Positions 23,430-36,218 of a stretch of DNA of 64,000 nt are shown here, one piece after another. The notes beneath the pieces are model-generated. The model was given only the letters and a program-made list of their open reading frames with translations, did no database searches and had not been told where the DNA came from. The stretch is taken from NCBI RefSeq assembly GCF_016808095.1, contig NC_068970.1, positions 63,959,130 through 64,023,129 on the forward strand, in the 5' to 3' direction. Made by a program: the position numbers and the translations under genes. This DNA is from Vigna angularis (taxonomy: Eukaryota; Streptophyta; Magnoliopsida; Fabales; Fabaceae). How positions within the stretch are numbered: the stretch's first letter is position 1; every line of letters starts with the position of its first letter.

Positions 23430-24230
23430 GGCAACTCAACATGTTGGTTGGTATATCTTTTGTCGAAGTATTATATAATCTTGAGGCTCGATTGATTTTG
23501 CATCTTCATTGTAATATTTGCGCCTACTAGATTCTTGTTTCGAATAATGAGAGTATCCACCAGTTTCTTCTGTCATATGTTGGGTTGACCTTCTTCGATT
23601 TATTTGAGTCTAGATCGGTCGGAGTTGGAGTGGCAAAATGTCCACGGATTCCTTATATTTTATGATGGGCCAATATGCATCGGTCTCCTTAAGCCCAACA
23701 TTGAAGAGAGCTCCCACGTGAACCTCACCAAGTTGGCAGACTATGATCTTTGTTCCTTCGCGAACCTTAACGAGTTGGTGGGATGTGGTCTTGGCTCCTA
23801 CGCAGACCTCATCGAGCTGGTTGTGCCTCTTCCGGGAATTGTAGGGCCCTCTTCCCAGGAGTTAGGTCGAGGTTGAAGAGATGATCTCTCATTCTCCAAG
23901 TTAGTCAGCCTTTGTTGAAGTTATTGGAGCTTGTGCAAGTTGGCTTGTTGTTGAGTGTGTATGGCCTCGAGTGATTTTGTATTGTTTGCATTGTTTGATG
24001 TGCTATTGTATGAGCATTTGCATTTGCTAGAGGAGGATCGTCACTTGGTTGACTTCCATCTCGTAAGAGATTTGGATAGACCTTCGGATGGTGACTATAG
24101 GAAGGTGAGATAAGGGAAACATTTTACCAAGACTCCACAATTGGCATCAAATGATCTTACGATAGCCAAAATTGAATCTCTTATTGTTCATGGAGGAATC
24201 CAAATGCAAAATCAATAAGAGAGTTTGTAT
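23430..24230. repeat. Probable degenerate retroelement or repeat remnant
   Basis: About 800 bases are clearly more GC-rich than both flanks and carry a broken open frame (23604-23876) rich in ELV/LTKL-type repeats that matches no domain. Near the right end CAATTGGCATCAAATG (about 24138-24153) is faintly reminiscent of a primer-binding site next to an LTR. There is no reverse transcriptase, integrase or clear LTR pair. Class uncertain. Confidence 0.25.
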
Positions 24231-26030
24231 TTTTATGAATATGATAAGTATGAATTATTATTAAGTAAGTATTCTTTAAATATTAGTTCAATATGAATTG
24301 TAGAATTATGTTATTACCTCGATTATATATTAATATAATAGTTAATAATAATATGATATCTCGTATAAATTGAAATATTAATTATGGTATATAATATTAT
24401 AATAGACACAAGACGGTTAAAATAAAAACTTGATAAATATTGGTCTAGTTCTTTAGTCATCATTGTTTAACAAAAGTTAAAAAAATGTTTTATTTTGTTT
24501 TTTCTATTTTACTGTGTCATGTCTAAAATAATAAAAACTATAGATAACTAAAATGAAAATTAAAATATTAAAATTATAAAAAATAAAATCCAAACTATAT
24601 AATTTATAGGAAACAAAAAATATAAAATTTATAATAAAGCTTCGATTAAAAGTGAACACATATTTTTTTATCACCGATTACAATTTTGTTTTGCATTTCA
24701 TTCTGCCATATTTTTCTTATATGTCTTTTACATCTACCACTCTCTTTCTCTATACTTGTTTCCGTTTCTTCTTCTTTTCTTGTTAAAATAAATTTGATTT
24801 AACTTTATAAAAAATAAATAGTAAATTATGTCATATCCATATAATTGCTTATAAAGTTTGTTTCGAGATATAAATACATTATCTAATAAAGCTTAAAATT
24901 ATGTCATTTCCATAACTACTCTTTTTGTCAAAGTTGTTGTTCTCATTCCAACCAATAAATACTGACACTCCTTGGCTTATAGGGAGAACTCGTGTTAAAT
25001 ATGCGAATACTGTCAAAAGTTGTGAAGAATGTGAAAACACGAGTGGCCAGTTAACTATATGAGTTAGACTAAATTTGTGAAAGATGATTTTGTTGACTCC
25101 ACCAACCATAAAGATGGAGATATATATTCAAATTCCAGCCAGAAATATTCATTCCAAAGAAAATATTAAATTATTTCTAAAAACATATTTAATTTTTAAA
25201 AAAATTGAATAATCATATCATATGATAACAAACTTTATGATTTTTAAGAATTTAAATACATTTAATTTAGCTTATTTGTATTTTAATATTTCATTCGAAT
25301 AAAACAATTCAATTTATCGATTTTTTTTTTTATTTAGAAAGAATATCTCAACGACCGCAAAATATCAAATCACTACTTCAACCTTTCAAGATATTTGCAA
25401 AAACTAATAATCACACTTTAACCTAAAATTTAGTTACAATTTAAAAAATTAAATATTAATTGGAAAAAATTCAATGAGTAACTATAATCTGTATTAATAA
25501 CTTACATTATAATTGATATTGGTAAAAAATAAACCTGACTAATTTAAACTAAAATATTATTTGATAGTATAACTTAAACAATGATGTTCGATATTAATAA
25601 AATAAAGTGTCGATTTTGATACAAAAGTGTTTAAATAAGCCTACGCTGATTGTAATCACTAAATAATAATGATTAACTTTAATTTAAAAGAAACCTTTAC
25701 TGATATTAATTGTAAAAACAATGTTGAGTTACATATTGGTGTTGATCGAGTTAACAAATTCAGGGAAGAGTGGACAAATGACGCAAGAAATCCAATCTAA
25801 ATTCATATTATTTTAAGATTTTTCACAAATTTAAATTCATATATGTACTTTTTTAATTTTAAAATCAATCCATTTAATTTAATTTGGATAAATTTTATAT
25901 TTGAACTATCTTTTGAATCAATTTTATATTTGAACTATCTTTTGAATCTTGAAAATAAAAAATAAAGGTGTGTGTCAAAGTCAATCTACATTGAGTAAGC
26001 CGGATAAAAAGTTGTACAAGTTGTTTAGAT
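24231..26030. other. AT-rich intergenic DNA
   Basis: Nothing gene-like. A 29-base direct duplication (AATTTTATATTTGAACTATC...) lies at 25891-25948. Confidence 0.5.
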
Positions 26031-26039
26031 AAAAAATAA

Positions 26040-26280
26040 TGTTGAATTGATTTCAATCAAAGGTCTAGTTAGTCACCCTCATTCAAAAATTGAGTCAATT
26101 AGTCTTGAGTTAATGGTTAAGTCGAATCGAATATTGAATTGATTCAATTTAGGTCAAGGTTAAATCGAGACGAATTGGATCGAAAATTGAGCAAAGTTGA
26201 TCTAAACGGAAGATCGAGTCAAATAAACTGAACCTAAATCAACACATATCAAACTAGGTTCAATTCGAGTTAAATTAGTT
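26040..26280. repeat. Degenerate GATCGAG/GGTCAAG-type repeat
   Basis: The text is built of diverged phrases such as GGTCAAGGTTAAATCGAG, GGATCGAAAATTGAG and GGAAGATCGAGTCAA at spacings of roughly 25-30 bases. It resembles the better-preserved repeat at 62555-62960. Coding is excluded by frequent stops. Confidence 0.4.
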
Positions 26281-28084
26281 TGATACATGCCTAATAGCTT
26301 AATAAACAAAATTAAATATTCAAAATGAAATTAATAAAAACAAATTTAATAAATATAGATTATATATTCAATCTATATTGAATATTTATAAATTCAATTA
26401 TGTCCACCATTAATATTAATATGAACTAAAATCAAAATGATAATATCTAAATTCAAAATGGATTTAGAGAAAATATAAACAAAATATAAATGAATTTAAG
26501 AAATGGTAATGTGAGATTTTTTTCCAAATTCATATTTTTTTAAATGGAATTTAAAATTCTTTAATTTAAAGTGATTAAGCTACTCTATTAATTCTTAAAT
26601 TCAATTACTTTTTTAAACTTTGTTTATATAAGTAACATATTTTATAATAAAGTATTTAATTTTAAAAATAAATTATATTTTAAAAAATTATTGTTTTTTT
26701 TGGTAAAATAATAGATAAATTGAGGAAATATAAAAGTCAAAAGTGAACTTAAATCTTTTAATTTACAACAACTTATACGTATAATATTTAAAGAAAAAAA
26801 TTACTTTCGTATAAATCATTAACTTTTAAAATATTATCAATTAATTTTAAAATAAAAAAATATGTTTAGCATTAATCAAGATAATTATTAATGTTGACAA
26901 AAAATTCTTAATTAACATTTGAGAAACTTGGCATTAATGCATATAAATCATAATCTTGAAAATGACAATTAATAAATATTTATAATAGGCTTTAACTTGA
27001 TTTTTTTTTATAAATATATCATTAGGTTTTTTAATATTTTAGATTTGTCAAATTGAGTTTTTATTGAGATTGCTTTTAACAAGTTTGTCTATTGAATAAT
27101 TATTACTCCAGTAAATTAAAATATTAGAACTATTTAACTTGTAAATTATGCATTATCGTTAACAAATTATATGTTTGTCCAACAAATTTGCATCATTATG
27201 CAGGTTAATTTCTATTAGTAGTGTACCCCTAACCTATTTGTCTAAGCTTTTAAATTATCTTCCCTTGAAATATGTATACTTTTACTTATCAAACAACCTC
27301 AAACAAATGAAATAATATTAAATATATAACAAATTCACAAACCATCAGGAAAGACAACTCAATATTACATTTATCAATCAATTTTAACAAGACACTTCGT
27401 ACATGAAATTCATTATTCTAAACATATTTCACACATCAAATTCATCACAAATCAATATTACGTAACTCGCAATTCATTATCTTATTTAGTGAAGAAAACA
27501 CAATTATCTCAAATATTTTAGAGTTATAATTTTTACAAGATGTTATAACTACTTACACAAATATCATATTTGAGTATATTATTACGATCGCAACTAAACA
27601 AAAGTTTACTTTACATGCATGTATTTTAGAATCACGTATATCTTAAAATGCTAAACTAACTAAAAAATAGAGTAAAAAATGAACTTACTATATATTTGAA
27701 ATTTTGATCGATAAAAATGTAGATTTCTTTATCATAATTTTATTGATGGTCTTTAATCGACAAACAAATGATAAATTCAAAAAATTAAGAAAACATCAAA
27801 AGTTCTATAAAATAAATTTAAAAAAAATGATCGCTTTTATAAACTAAACTCAATTAACACTAAATTTTTTTATAAATTTTTTTATAAATAAAATAATTGA
27901 ATGTCATTGTTAAAATTAACATTACTATTAAATTATTTTTTAGGCCTTAAAAAAAAATAAGAATAGGAAACTGTTAAACAACCTTTATTCCTTATCTTTG
28001 AAATAAATAAATAAAATTAAAAGAACTATTATAACCTTCAACTTGCTTGGAGCATAAAAGCATAGTGAAGAGGAGGAGAAAGAA
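26281..28084. other. AT-rich intergenic DNA
   Basis: Nothing recognisable as gene, RNA or structured repeat. Confidence 0.5.
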
Positions 28085-28092
28085 AATAAAAT

Positions 28093-29948
28093 CAGGGGTG
28101 AACAAATAGAACTGAACTGCACTATTAAAATTTATACTGAATTAAAAACTAATTTGTTTAAACTGATCTGTAAAACAATTCAAACAAACTGAACCGAACT
28201 ATTTTTTGTTTTATTAAACTGGATTGAACTGAACTATACTAAATTGTACTAAACTACAATATAGACTAAACAGAACTACTAACTATACTAATGTTAAATT
28301 GAATTGTACTAATTTTAACACTGCCCTAGTTTTTATTAAGCACTTTTCTTCAAACTTTTCCACTTTCTTGAACTGACACAAACACATACAACTGTAATTA
28401 TAAAAGTTTATTACAAAAAGATTAATTATTTAAATTTTTTAAATGGTAGCCGTCTGATACCCTGAAACAACGCGATAATTATATTAAATAAATTATTAAA
28501 GTAACTTTTTAATTGAAATTGAGAAGTATAACAATGCATGTTCTTGAAGTTTTTAACCGATGGGTCCATTAAATAAAAAATATTTAAATTTTACTTAAAA
28601 AATATTATGATTTTATAAATATTTTTTATTTAACATTTTTTTCTTTAAATATTTTTGAAGATTTCGTTTATTTGATTCTAAATGAGAGTTTTTTAGAAAA
28701 TTTATTATCTGCTATAATATAAAAAAACATACTAAAAATTTATTTTATTTTATTCATAAGTGTCTTACAAATTAATTTTTTAATTATTTGATATTATTAT
28801 TATTTATTTTATTTATATTTATTTTATTATTATATGTGTATGGAAATTATTTTATTTTTTATTTATTTTATTTTATTTTATTTTTTATTTTTTTATTTTG
28901 TCATTAATATTATTTTACTTTTATATTATTTTTTAATTTTTTCTTTATATTTTTTTGTTTGATATGTGTATATAATTTATTTTATTTTTTTATTTACTTA
29001 TTTTATTTTAAAATAATTTTTTATTTATATTTATTTTGTTGCCTCATAAAATTGTTTTATTAATCAACTATTTATTATTTATATTTTATTATGTAAAATT
29101 TAAACTAATATTTATTAATTATTATAATATAATAAAAGATGATACTAGAAACTCTTAACAAACGTTTGTTAATTATTTTGTCATTTGATATTTTTATAAT
29201 ATTAATTATTTTTTCTATATTACTATTTTTTTATGATATTTCATTATATAGTCATTTAATAAAATTTAACGTTAAAAAATATATTTTATTTTTAGTCTGT
29301 AAAATACTATCATTTAAAAATAATAATATTGATATTTATTTTAAAGTTAGTTGATTTTTAAAATAAATAATTATTTTAGTGTGTGCGCTTACACATTTTA
29401 ATATCATTAAAAGTTTTTTTAACATATTTTTTCATATTTAATAATATGTTAAAGAATATAATATATTTAAAGTATTATTTTTTTATATAGTCTATTTTCT
29501 TTTATGATTTCTATTACTTAATCATTTAATAAAATAAAATTAAAAAAAATATATTTTACTTTTATTTCTTAAAATAATATTATTTAAAAAGTAATATATG
29601 TTTATTGATAAAAAAAATATAAAAATTTTTGATTAAAAAATTTTGTCTTAAAAAATTCATTATTAATTTTTTATGTGAACGATTTCTTTTATTAATATTT
29701 TATTATTAAATAACGTTTTCTTGACAAGATGAAACAGATGAACGAAAACTAGAAAAGAAGAAAGAGTAGATACAGTTCTCGTAGTTAACTGAATTGGAAA
29801 TGTTATAAGTTCAGTTTTTAAAAACTAAACCATAAAATAGTATACTAAACATAGTATACTAAACTTTTTAGTAAAAGTGGATCAGTTTTTTTAGTATAAT
29901 ATAGTATAATTAACTATAATGCAGATAAGTTATTTTTGTCCAACCCTG
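28093..29948. mobile_element. Non-autonomous hAT-like DNA transposon (~1.86 kb)
   Basis: The left end CAGGGGTGAACAAATAGAAC and the reverse complement of the right end CAGGGTTGGACAAAAATAAC are imperfect terminal inverted repeats. They match at about 27 of 34 positions with one gap, through CTGCAYTAT. The element is flanked by AATAAAAT (28085-28092) and ACTAAAAT (29949-29956), identical at 7 of 8 positions, as expected of an 8-base hAT target duplication. CAGGG termini are typical of hAT elements. Both ends carry subterminal repeats: ACTGAACT/ACTAAACT words at about 28108-28320 and AGTATACTAAAC/AGTATAAT words at about 29825-29920. The interior is extremely AT-rich with long T-rich runs (28740-29110). 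No transposase is seen, so mobility would need one supplied in trans. Confidence 0.7.
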
Positions 29949-29956
29949 ACTAAAAT

Positions 29957-30720
29957 ACATACATGAAAAAATATAATCAAATCTGCACGAGCTTACAAAT
30001 AAACAGGCTTAAATTGCTATGCAAATCCGCAGTCCAAAGTCATTTGACAATTTCTTTCTCTACCCCTATAATTACAGCCAACACTCCTATATACTTTTGT
30101 ATTTGATCCAGTGGGATTGCAGTTGGGTTTTTTCCATCACTTGGAAACATTCTCATTCCACATATAACAAAGGTTGGATTTTGATTTTATAAGACTCCTA
30201 ATTTAATTTTGCATTTGCTTAGAAAAATATAGTAGTTTGTTCTCTAAAATAATACACTAACTTTTAATTTCAAATAAAACACATGTTTTCTTTTTTAACA
30301 CATTTTTAATATCAATAGTTTTCTTCTGCATAATTATTACTTTTTTATTCAAATAAAGTGCACAAGATTTTAAAATAATACTTTATTTGTATCTCATATC
30401 TTCCTCTCACTGCACTCTCACCTTAATTTTCCCATCTAACCAACAGCTCGTACATCTTACATCTTAAAATCTGGACCACAGAAGAAAAAAAAATCTTTAT
30501 TTTTTTTTCATTGGCCATTGTTATGTGGAGAGAAAGCTGCAACTTGGTGCATTTCCCTTAACAATATTCAGTACTTTTTAGAACATTAATAGTAATAAAC
30601 AGGGTTAGATAATTATACACAAATAAATTATCGTACATGGAGATAATTCTGTGGCTTATTTTCATGGAAACTGAAAAGTTGGATTAGAAAAGGACAGAGA
30701 ATTTGAATTTGTGGAAGGAA
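29957..30720. other. Intergenic/promoter region of the hydrolase gene
   Basis: No other gene is recognised. The final few hundred bases presumably hold the promoter and leader of the hydrolase gene. Confidence 0.4.
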
Positions 30721-31632
30721 ATGGATGTGGCTTCTCTTCAGAGCTTCAATCCATCGCCACTCCTTTCCTCCTCAAACTCCGTCTCCATCCATCGCCCCGC
30801 CGTCATTCTGCCTGGCTTAGGGAACAATTCCGGTGACTACCAGAGCTTGAAGCAAACGCTGAACGACAAGTACGGCGTTTCCGCCGTGGTGGCCAAAGTG
30901 TCCAGGCTGGATTGGCTCCGCAACGCCGCCGGTCTGGTGGACCCCAATTACTGGCGTGGCAGTCTTCAACCAAGGCCAGTCCTGGATTGGTATTTGAAGA
31001 GAATAGAGGAAGCTGTTGAAGAAGCAAAGGGAACTGCAAATGGATCTGAAAATGTTTCGCTGATTGGACACTCTGCAGGAGGATGGCTTGCTCGCGTGTA
31101 CATGGAAGAATTTGGAAGTTCCGACGTATCCCTGTTATTGACTCTCGGAACCCCTCATCTTCCACCTCCAAAAGGCGTGCAAGGGGTTATCGATCAAACA
31201 AGGGGTCTCCTTCACTATGTTCAAGACAACTGCTCCAAAGCTGTTTACACTCCTCAGCTGAAGTATGTATGTGTAGCAGGAAGGTTCATCAAAGGTTGTC
31301 GATTTTTCGGCAATTCAGATACTGAGCTTGCAGTTTCCTCTGTGGACAGTAATCAGATTGTGTCTGAAAGTTCTGTTAGTGGCGGCACCTCTGCACCTAA
31401 TGCGACGACGTTGCGTGCTCGGTTTGTTGGGCAGGGATACAAGCAAGTTTGTGGGGAAGCAGATGTATGGGGTGATGGTGTTGTGCCGGAAGTATCAGCT
31501 CATCTGGAGGGTGCGCTTAACATTTTCTTGGATGGAGTTTATCACTCACCTGTTGGTGCAGACGATGCTACCAGACCATGGTATGGTTCGCCGCAGGTGT
31601 TGGAACAATGGGTACAACATCTCCTTAACTGA
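30721..31632 (+). CDS. Alpha/beta-hydrolase fold, lipase-like protein (At5g17670-like)
   Basis: An intronless gene of 303 residues from ATG 30721. The open frame extends six codons upstream, but only to a TTG. The alpha/beta-hydrolase layout is visible. AVILPGLGNN near residue 30 is the oxyanion-hole strand. GHSAGG gives the nucleophile elbow with Ser118. GDGVVP gives a candidate acid Asp252, and VYHSP a candidate catalytic His275. This spacing and the GHSAGG and GDGVVP motifs are shared with PGAP1-like/lipase-type esterases. The substrate is unknown. The N-terminus (residues 1-25) is Ser-rich and poor in acidic residues and could be a plastid targeting peptide, but this is weak. Length agrees with the plant family of about 300 residues that I associate with At5g17670. 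Confidence 0.87.
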   Translation: MDVASLQSFNPSPLLSSSNSVSIHRPAVILPGLGNNSGDYQSLKQTLNDKYGVSAVVAKVSRLDWLRNAAGLVDPNYWRGSLQPRPVLDWYLKRIEEAVEEAKGTANGSENVSLIGHSAGGWLARVYMEEFGSSDVSLLLTLGTPHLPPPKGVQGVIDQTRGLLHYVQDNCSKAVYTPQLKYVCVAGRFIKGCRFFGNSDTELAVSSVDSNQIVSESSVSGGTSAPNATTLRARFVGQGYKQVCGEADVWGDGVVPEVSAHLEGALNIFLDGVYHSPVGADDATRPWYGSPQVLEQWVQHLLN

Positions 31633-32291
31633 CTTCATCCGAGGAATGCCATTCCATTCCATTCCTAAATGTCTTTCTTCTATTTCAGACATTTAAGTTC
31701 GTTACTGTTTAATCTACCAGGAACACGTTTTCACATTATCTATTGTGTTTATGTATCTGTTGCTTCTTTTCTCCCAGTTTCACCTTATTAACGGTGTGTT
31801 TGTTAGAATGGGAATATCTGCAAAACTGAAAGAAATAGAAAAATATGACTGACTTCATAGAGTGAAATTGTTTCGAACAATTTTTGGAAATGAGAAGAGT
31901 TAAAAAAAAAAACTAAATGAATGTAATATATGTCAAAATATTTTTTTTGAGTAAAGATATTTTAATACGTAATAAAATTTAATATTTAATTGATATTATT
32001 TTTAATTATTTTTTAAATACAAGACTTTATTTATTTTTTATTATTTTATTTTTAATATATTATATAAATTTAAGCTGTGTCAAAATATCATATTTTTATA
32101 AAAAATGAGATGTAAAAAATTAGATGATTTTTTGAATTAAGAAAAAATAATTGAAAGTCAATAAGAATAAAACAGATATGTCTAAAATGAGATGAGGTGG
32201 GTTGGTTCCTTAATGGACTGAAAAATTCTAACCCATTCCTATAGAGGATAGTTTGATCTGCCAACATTTTCAATTTTTTATTTTAAAAATT

Positions 32292-32335
<44 letters not shown>

Positions 32336-32780
32336 ACATTATAAATATGATTAAATCTTAATTATTTAATCAATATCTTTAATCAAACAAGTTATTTACT
32401 ACATTATATAATTATTATGTCATCGTATAATATAATAATAATAGTAAAATTTAATATATATTGTCATCCTTAAAAACAAGAGAAATTCTATAAAATTTTA
32501 TATATAAAGATACACAAAATAATATCAAATGAAGATTTATTTATAATGTATATTAAGAAATGGTAAGAAAATCCGGTAGAAATAATAAGGATTGGAAAAC
32601 TTATTTTTTTATGTAATTTGTAAAATTATTTTTCTGAGATATTTAATAGAAACAAATAATTTATTAAAATGAATGATTAAAGCATCAAGGATATTTTAGT
32701 CAATAAACAAAGTTCTAGTGAAAGGACTTTTAATAGCAAACTGAGGTTGTAATTAATAAATATTTAAAAAATAACAAGAG
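31633..32780. other. Intergenic DNA with (TA)n
   Basis: The beginning contains the hydrolase 3'-UTR. A (TA)n array of about 39 bases lies at 32294-32332. No other gene is recognised. Confidence 0.5.
32294..32332. repeat. (TA)n microsatellite
   Basis: A TA array of about 39 bases between the hydrolase and eS7 genes. Confidence 0.93.
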
Positions 32781-32785
32781 AGTGA

Positions 32786-32976
32786 GGCCCAATAATAAAA
32801 CAGTTGACAATATGGACCGTCCACGTGTACATAAAGTCCATCACAGTCGTTCATTCAGTCCTTATAAACAGTTTCATCTCAAACCCTAGGGTTTTCGTTC
32901 ACTGCGAAATCAGCACGGACTCGCATTCTTAGTCTTAGCCGCAGATCTCTGAGGGTTTGCATCTTCTCCTGGTAAG
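32786..32976 (+). promoter_or_regulatory. Ribosomal-protein-type promoter and non-coding first exon of the eS7 gene
   Basis: GGCCCA (site II core, minus orientation) lies at 32786-32791, a CACGTG G-box at 32822-32827 and a TATA-like TTATAAAC at 32862-32869. A 14-base palindrome AAACCCTAGGGTTT at 32881-32894 carries one telo-box (AAACCCTA) on each strand. Site II plus telo-box is the known signature of plant ribosomal-protein promoters, bound by TCP and telobox-binding factors and linked to cell proliferation. A 5'-UTR intron probably starts at 32977 (AAG|GTATGTG) or 32972 and ends at 33305 (TATAG). Confidence 0.7.
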
Positions 32977-33313
32977 GTATGTGTCTGGAAACCCATTTGC
33001 CTCCTTTACGTATTCTGTATATCGATTAACAGAGTCACTGAAAAGCAGAGCAAAATTTTTCTTTTTTATTTTAGTGTAATGGTTTAATCCAAATGGCTGT
33101 TTGCATTTTTACTGATTGGGGCTGGGTTTGTATCTTGAAATCTTTATGATTGGGGTTAGGTTTGTTTCTACACCTATTATGTTTTATCTAGACTTTTTAT
33201 ACTTTGTATGAAATTTCAAGTCATGTACAACAATTTGTAGTTTATGTGAAAGTGAACGATCCTTAATTTTGTTTAGCCACATTAAAATTTTGTTGTTTTG
33301 TATAGTTTTGAAG

Positions 33314-34637
33314 ATGTATACATCAAGGAAGAAAATCCACAAGGATAAGGATGCCGAGCCAACTGAGTTTGAAGAGTCAGTTGGGCAGGTAACACATTAA
33401 TCGTTATACAATGTTGCTGTTTGATGACACTTATTTTTAATTGTGTTAACTTGTTGTTTTGCAGGCACTGTTTGATTTGGAAAACACCAACCAGGAGCTT
33501 AAAAGTGATCTTAAGGATCTATACATTAATTCAGCCATGTAAGCATGCCTATTATATGTCTGTGTTTGTTGGCAAGGTTGATTGGTTTTCCCTCTGACTT
33601 GTAAATGCCGTTTAAATATCTGCAGCCAAATTGATGTTTCTGGGAACCGCAAGGCTGTTGTCATTCATGTTCCATACAGATTAAGGAAAGGTTTCCGCAA
33701 GATTCATGTTAGGCTTGTTAGGGAGCTCGAGAAGAAGTTTAGTGGGAAGGTATATAGCAAAATTTTGCTTTCGCATGATTTTTGGTATTTTAGATTTAGA
33801 ATACGTTTGGTATCCTTTTTATTCTCTTTACTAAATCATTCTATTCCGTTGATTGTGCAAGAGGAGAATTAATTTTTTAAAATGTGTCTCAGAACTCGTG
33901 ATGACTAATTGTTTTTGCCATGCTAACGAAATAAGAAAAAAGTTGCTGTCCCACCTTACGAGATTGATTAACCTGTGTTAGAGTTGATCATGTTCTCCTC
34001 AGCATTTAATCATCCCTCGGAATTGAGTGCAATTTGGCTAATTTTTTCTGTGTAATAGTCTTAAACATTCCTTTGTGGAATGCTTGTTGTAGATATCATT
34101 TTTTTTTTCTATTTTTGTATCATGTTATTTATATAATTTTTATTGATCCTCTTTAATTTGATTATAACTTGAAGGATGTTATCTTGGTTGCCACCCGAAG
34201 GATATTGAGGCCACCAAAGAAGGGTTCTGCTGTTCAGCGACCACGCAGCCGAACTCTTACTGCTGTTCATGAAGCAATGCTGGAGGATGTTGTATTGCCT
34301 GCTGAGATTGTTGGGAAGCGTGTGAGGTATAGAATTGATGGATCGAAGATCATGAAGGTATAAATAGCTCTTATTGCCACTTCTCCAAGTTACTTTGTCT
34401 ATTGGAATAGAATTGTAAAAGGTTTCTATAAAGTGTTTTGTTAGTGATTGGATTGAGTACCTATTTTCTAACTTTTATTGTTGCCTGCTAAATTTGTATG
34501 ATTCAATGATTTTGTAGGTTTTCTTGGACCCAAAGGAGAGAAACAACACTGAGTACAAGTTGGAGACATTTGCTGCAGTGTACAGGAAGCTTTCGGGCAA
34601 AGATGTTGTGTTTGATTATCCTGTCTCAGAGGCTTAG
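33314..34637 (+). CDS. RPS7: 40S ribosomal protein eS7
   Basis: Five coding exons: 33314-33388, 33465-33538, 33626-33749, 34175-34357 and 34518-34637, preceded by a 5'-UTR intron. The product has 191 residues, the usual length for plant eS7. Family landmarks are easily read: [38 protein letters not shown], the invariant [32 protein letters not shown] and EIVGKR, and the C-terminus [13 protein letters not shown]. eS7 is a structural protein of the small cytosolic ribosomal subunit and acts in 18S rRNA maturation. One intron splits codon 50 (AT|C). The others fall between codons. The upstream telo-box/site II promoter suits coordinated expression with other ribosomal genes. Confidence 0.97.
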
Positions 34638-35884
34638 TTTTATTAATTGCATATGGAGTATGCTTGTTAAAATTTTGGTTACAATTTGACTTTCGTTTTG
34701 GGATTTTTCAAAGTACTATTTGTGGTTTCATCGATGTAGTTTTGAGCTTTATTATAATTATAAATCTGAAGTTCATTTGATTCGAAACCTTCAATTATGG
34801 TTAATATTTTTCATGCAGTTTATTGGCAGAAAAACAGGATTTAGTTTTTGAGAAGGGGATTTGTGGTACGTTGCCGTAATTTCATAAAAATAACTAGTTC
34901 TGTGACAAAATGTTTGCTAAAATGACGTTTTGTCTATTTGAATTATGTGCAAAATATTATCTTTAATTCGAATTGCATTAGTTGCATTTCTAGTTGTCGA
35001 ATTCAAGTTTCAAATTTAAGTTTACGTTGAATTAACACTAACTGACAGATTAAATATTTTTTAGGTACAATTTAGAATTCTTTCGAATTTGTGGGTTAGT
35101 AGAATTATGTTATGTTGACGGTAAATGAATGTATTGTTTTGTGCTCCTCTTTGCTATACTTTAGTTCTGTTAGAAAAAAACCTCAAAATATACAATGTAA
35201 ATAAATCATTTGCTTCTTAAAGGTCAAAATAGGAAACCACTGGACAATCTTTATAAGTAAGATTGAGCTAAAAAAAAAATGTAACATTTTTTAATTTGGA
35301 TCAAATTAGATTTAATTTATTTAAATCAAGAGTTTTAGAAGAAATTCCATTGGAGGTATTTTTATTATAATTATTTGTTGTTCTTGATCTTCTATATCTT
35401 GATACTTTTGTTGATGTAGTATTAAGATATTGTTATTTAAATAATTTGAATAATTAATTAACTAATTTAATTATGCAAATTTTTATTTTGATTTACACTT
35501 TTATAAATACGTAGGTTGAATAAATGCGTTTTGATTGTATTGCAATATATACATTATATTCATATAGCGAATTAAGTTGACTTCACTAACCGTGGAGTGA
35601 ATTAGGTTAATGACAACACCTAAAGTTTAAAATTTGGCAAAACTTCTGGCACTCAAATTTCAGTTAATTTATCTATATATTCAATATTGTTAAATTTCTT
35701 CTTGTTAAATTGTGATGCATAGATTATTTTATTAAATACTTATGCATCGTCAATTGTTAATTAAAACGAGGAATTATTATCTTTTCTTTTGTCATGTTTC
35801 TAACCCAAGCTATGAATTAGTTTTGGGAAATGGGACCCATACCATAGTTAATTTTTGCACACTAATAATTTATCAAAATTGGTG

Positions 35885-35948
<64 letters not shown>

Positions 35949-36218
35949 CCTTAATAAAATTGATAGATTTATAAGAGTCATTAAGTAATAAGAGAGATAA
36001 GAATAAAAAATAAATATGGAATAGATATAAATGAAATCAATTATATATATAGTATTGCTCATTAATAACACGAGACGTTCAAAAATGGAATCACATTTCA
36101 GTGGTAATAGAACGTTTCTTGCTGCACTTGCACAAAAAATAAAAAATCCAAAAAGGATTAGAATGGAAGGCATTACTCATAAACTAATGACAAGTGCAGG
36201 ATAAAGCTACTTTGTGAA
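34638..36218. other. Intergenic DNA between eS7 and the M50B-like gene, with (TA)n
   Basis: The first 100-200 bases hold the eS7 3'-UTR. A (TA)30 array lies at 35887-35947 and generates spurious YIYIYI open frames on both strands. No other gene is recognised. The two genes converge here. Confidence 0.5.
35887..35947. repeat. (TA)30 microsatellite
   Basis: An uninterrupted TA array of about 61 bases in the intergenic gap between two convergent genes. Confidence 0.95.

Noticed and set aside
23604..23876. 90-codon frame with start-like context
   Set aside because: No family match. It starts at a non-ATG codon, and it lies in a GC-richer stretch that looks like repeat debris. It is reported only as a possible retroelement remnant.
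29139..29354. 71-codon Ile/Phe/Leu-rich frame
   Set aside because: It is inside the AT-rich interior of the hAT-like element, and its composition alone explains it.
35742..36173. Open frames ending or containing long Tyr-Ile runs
   Set aside because: They are translations of the (TA)30 microsatellite on both strands.
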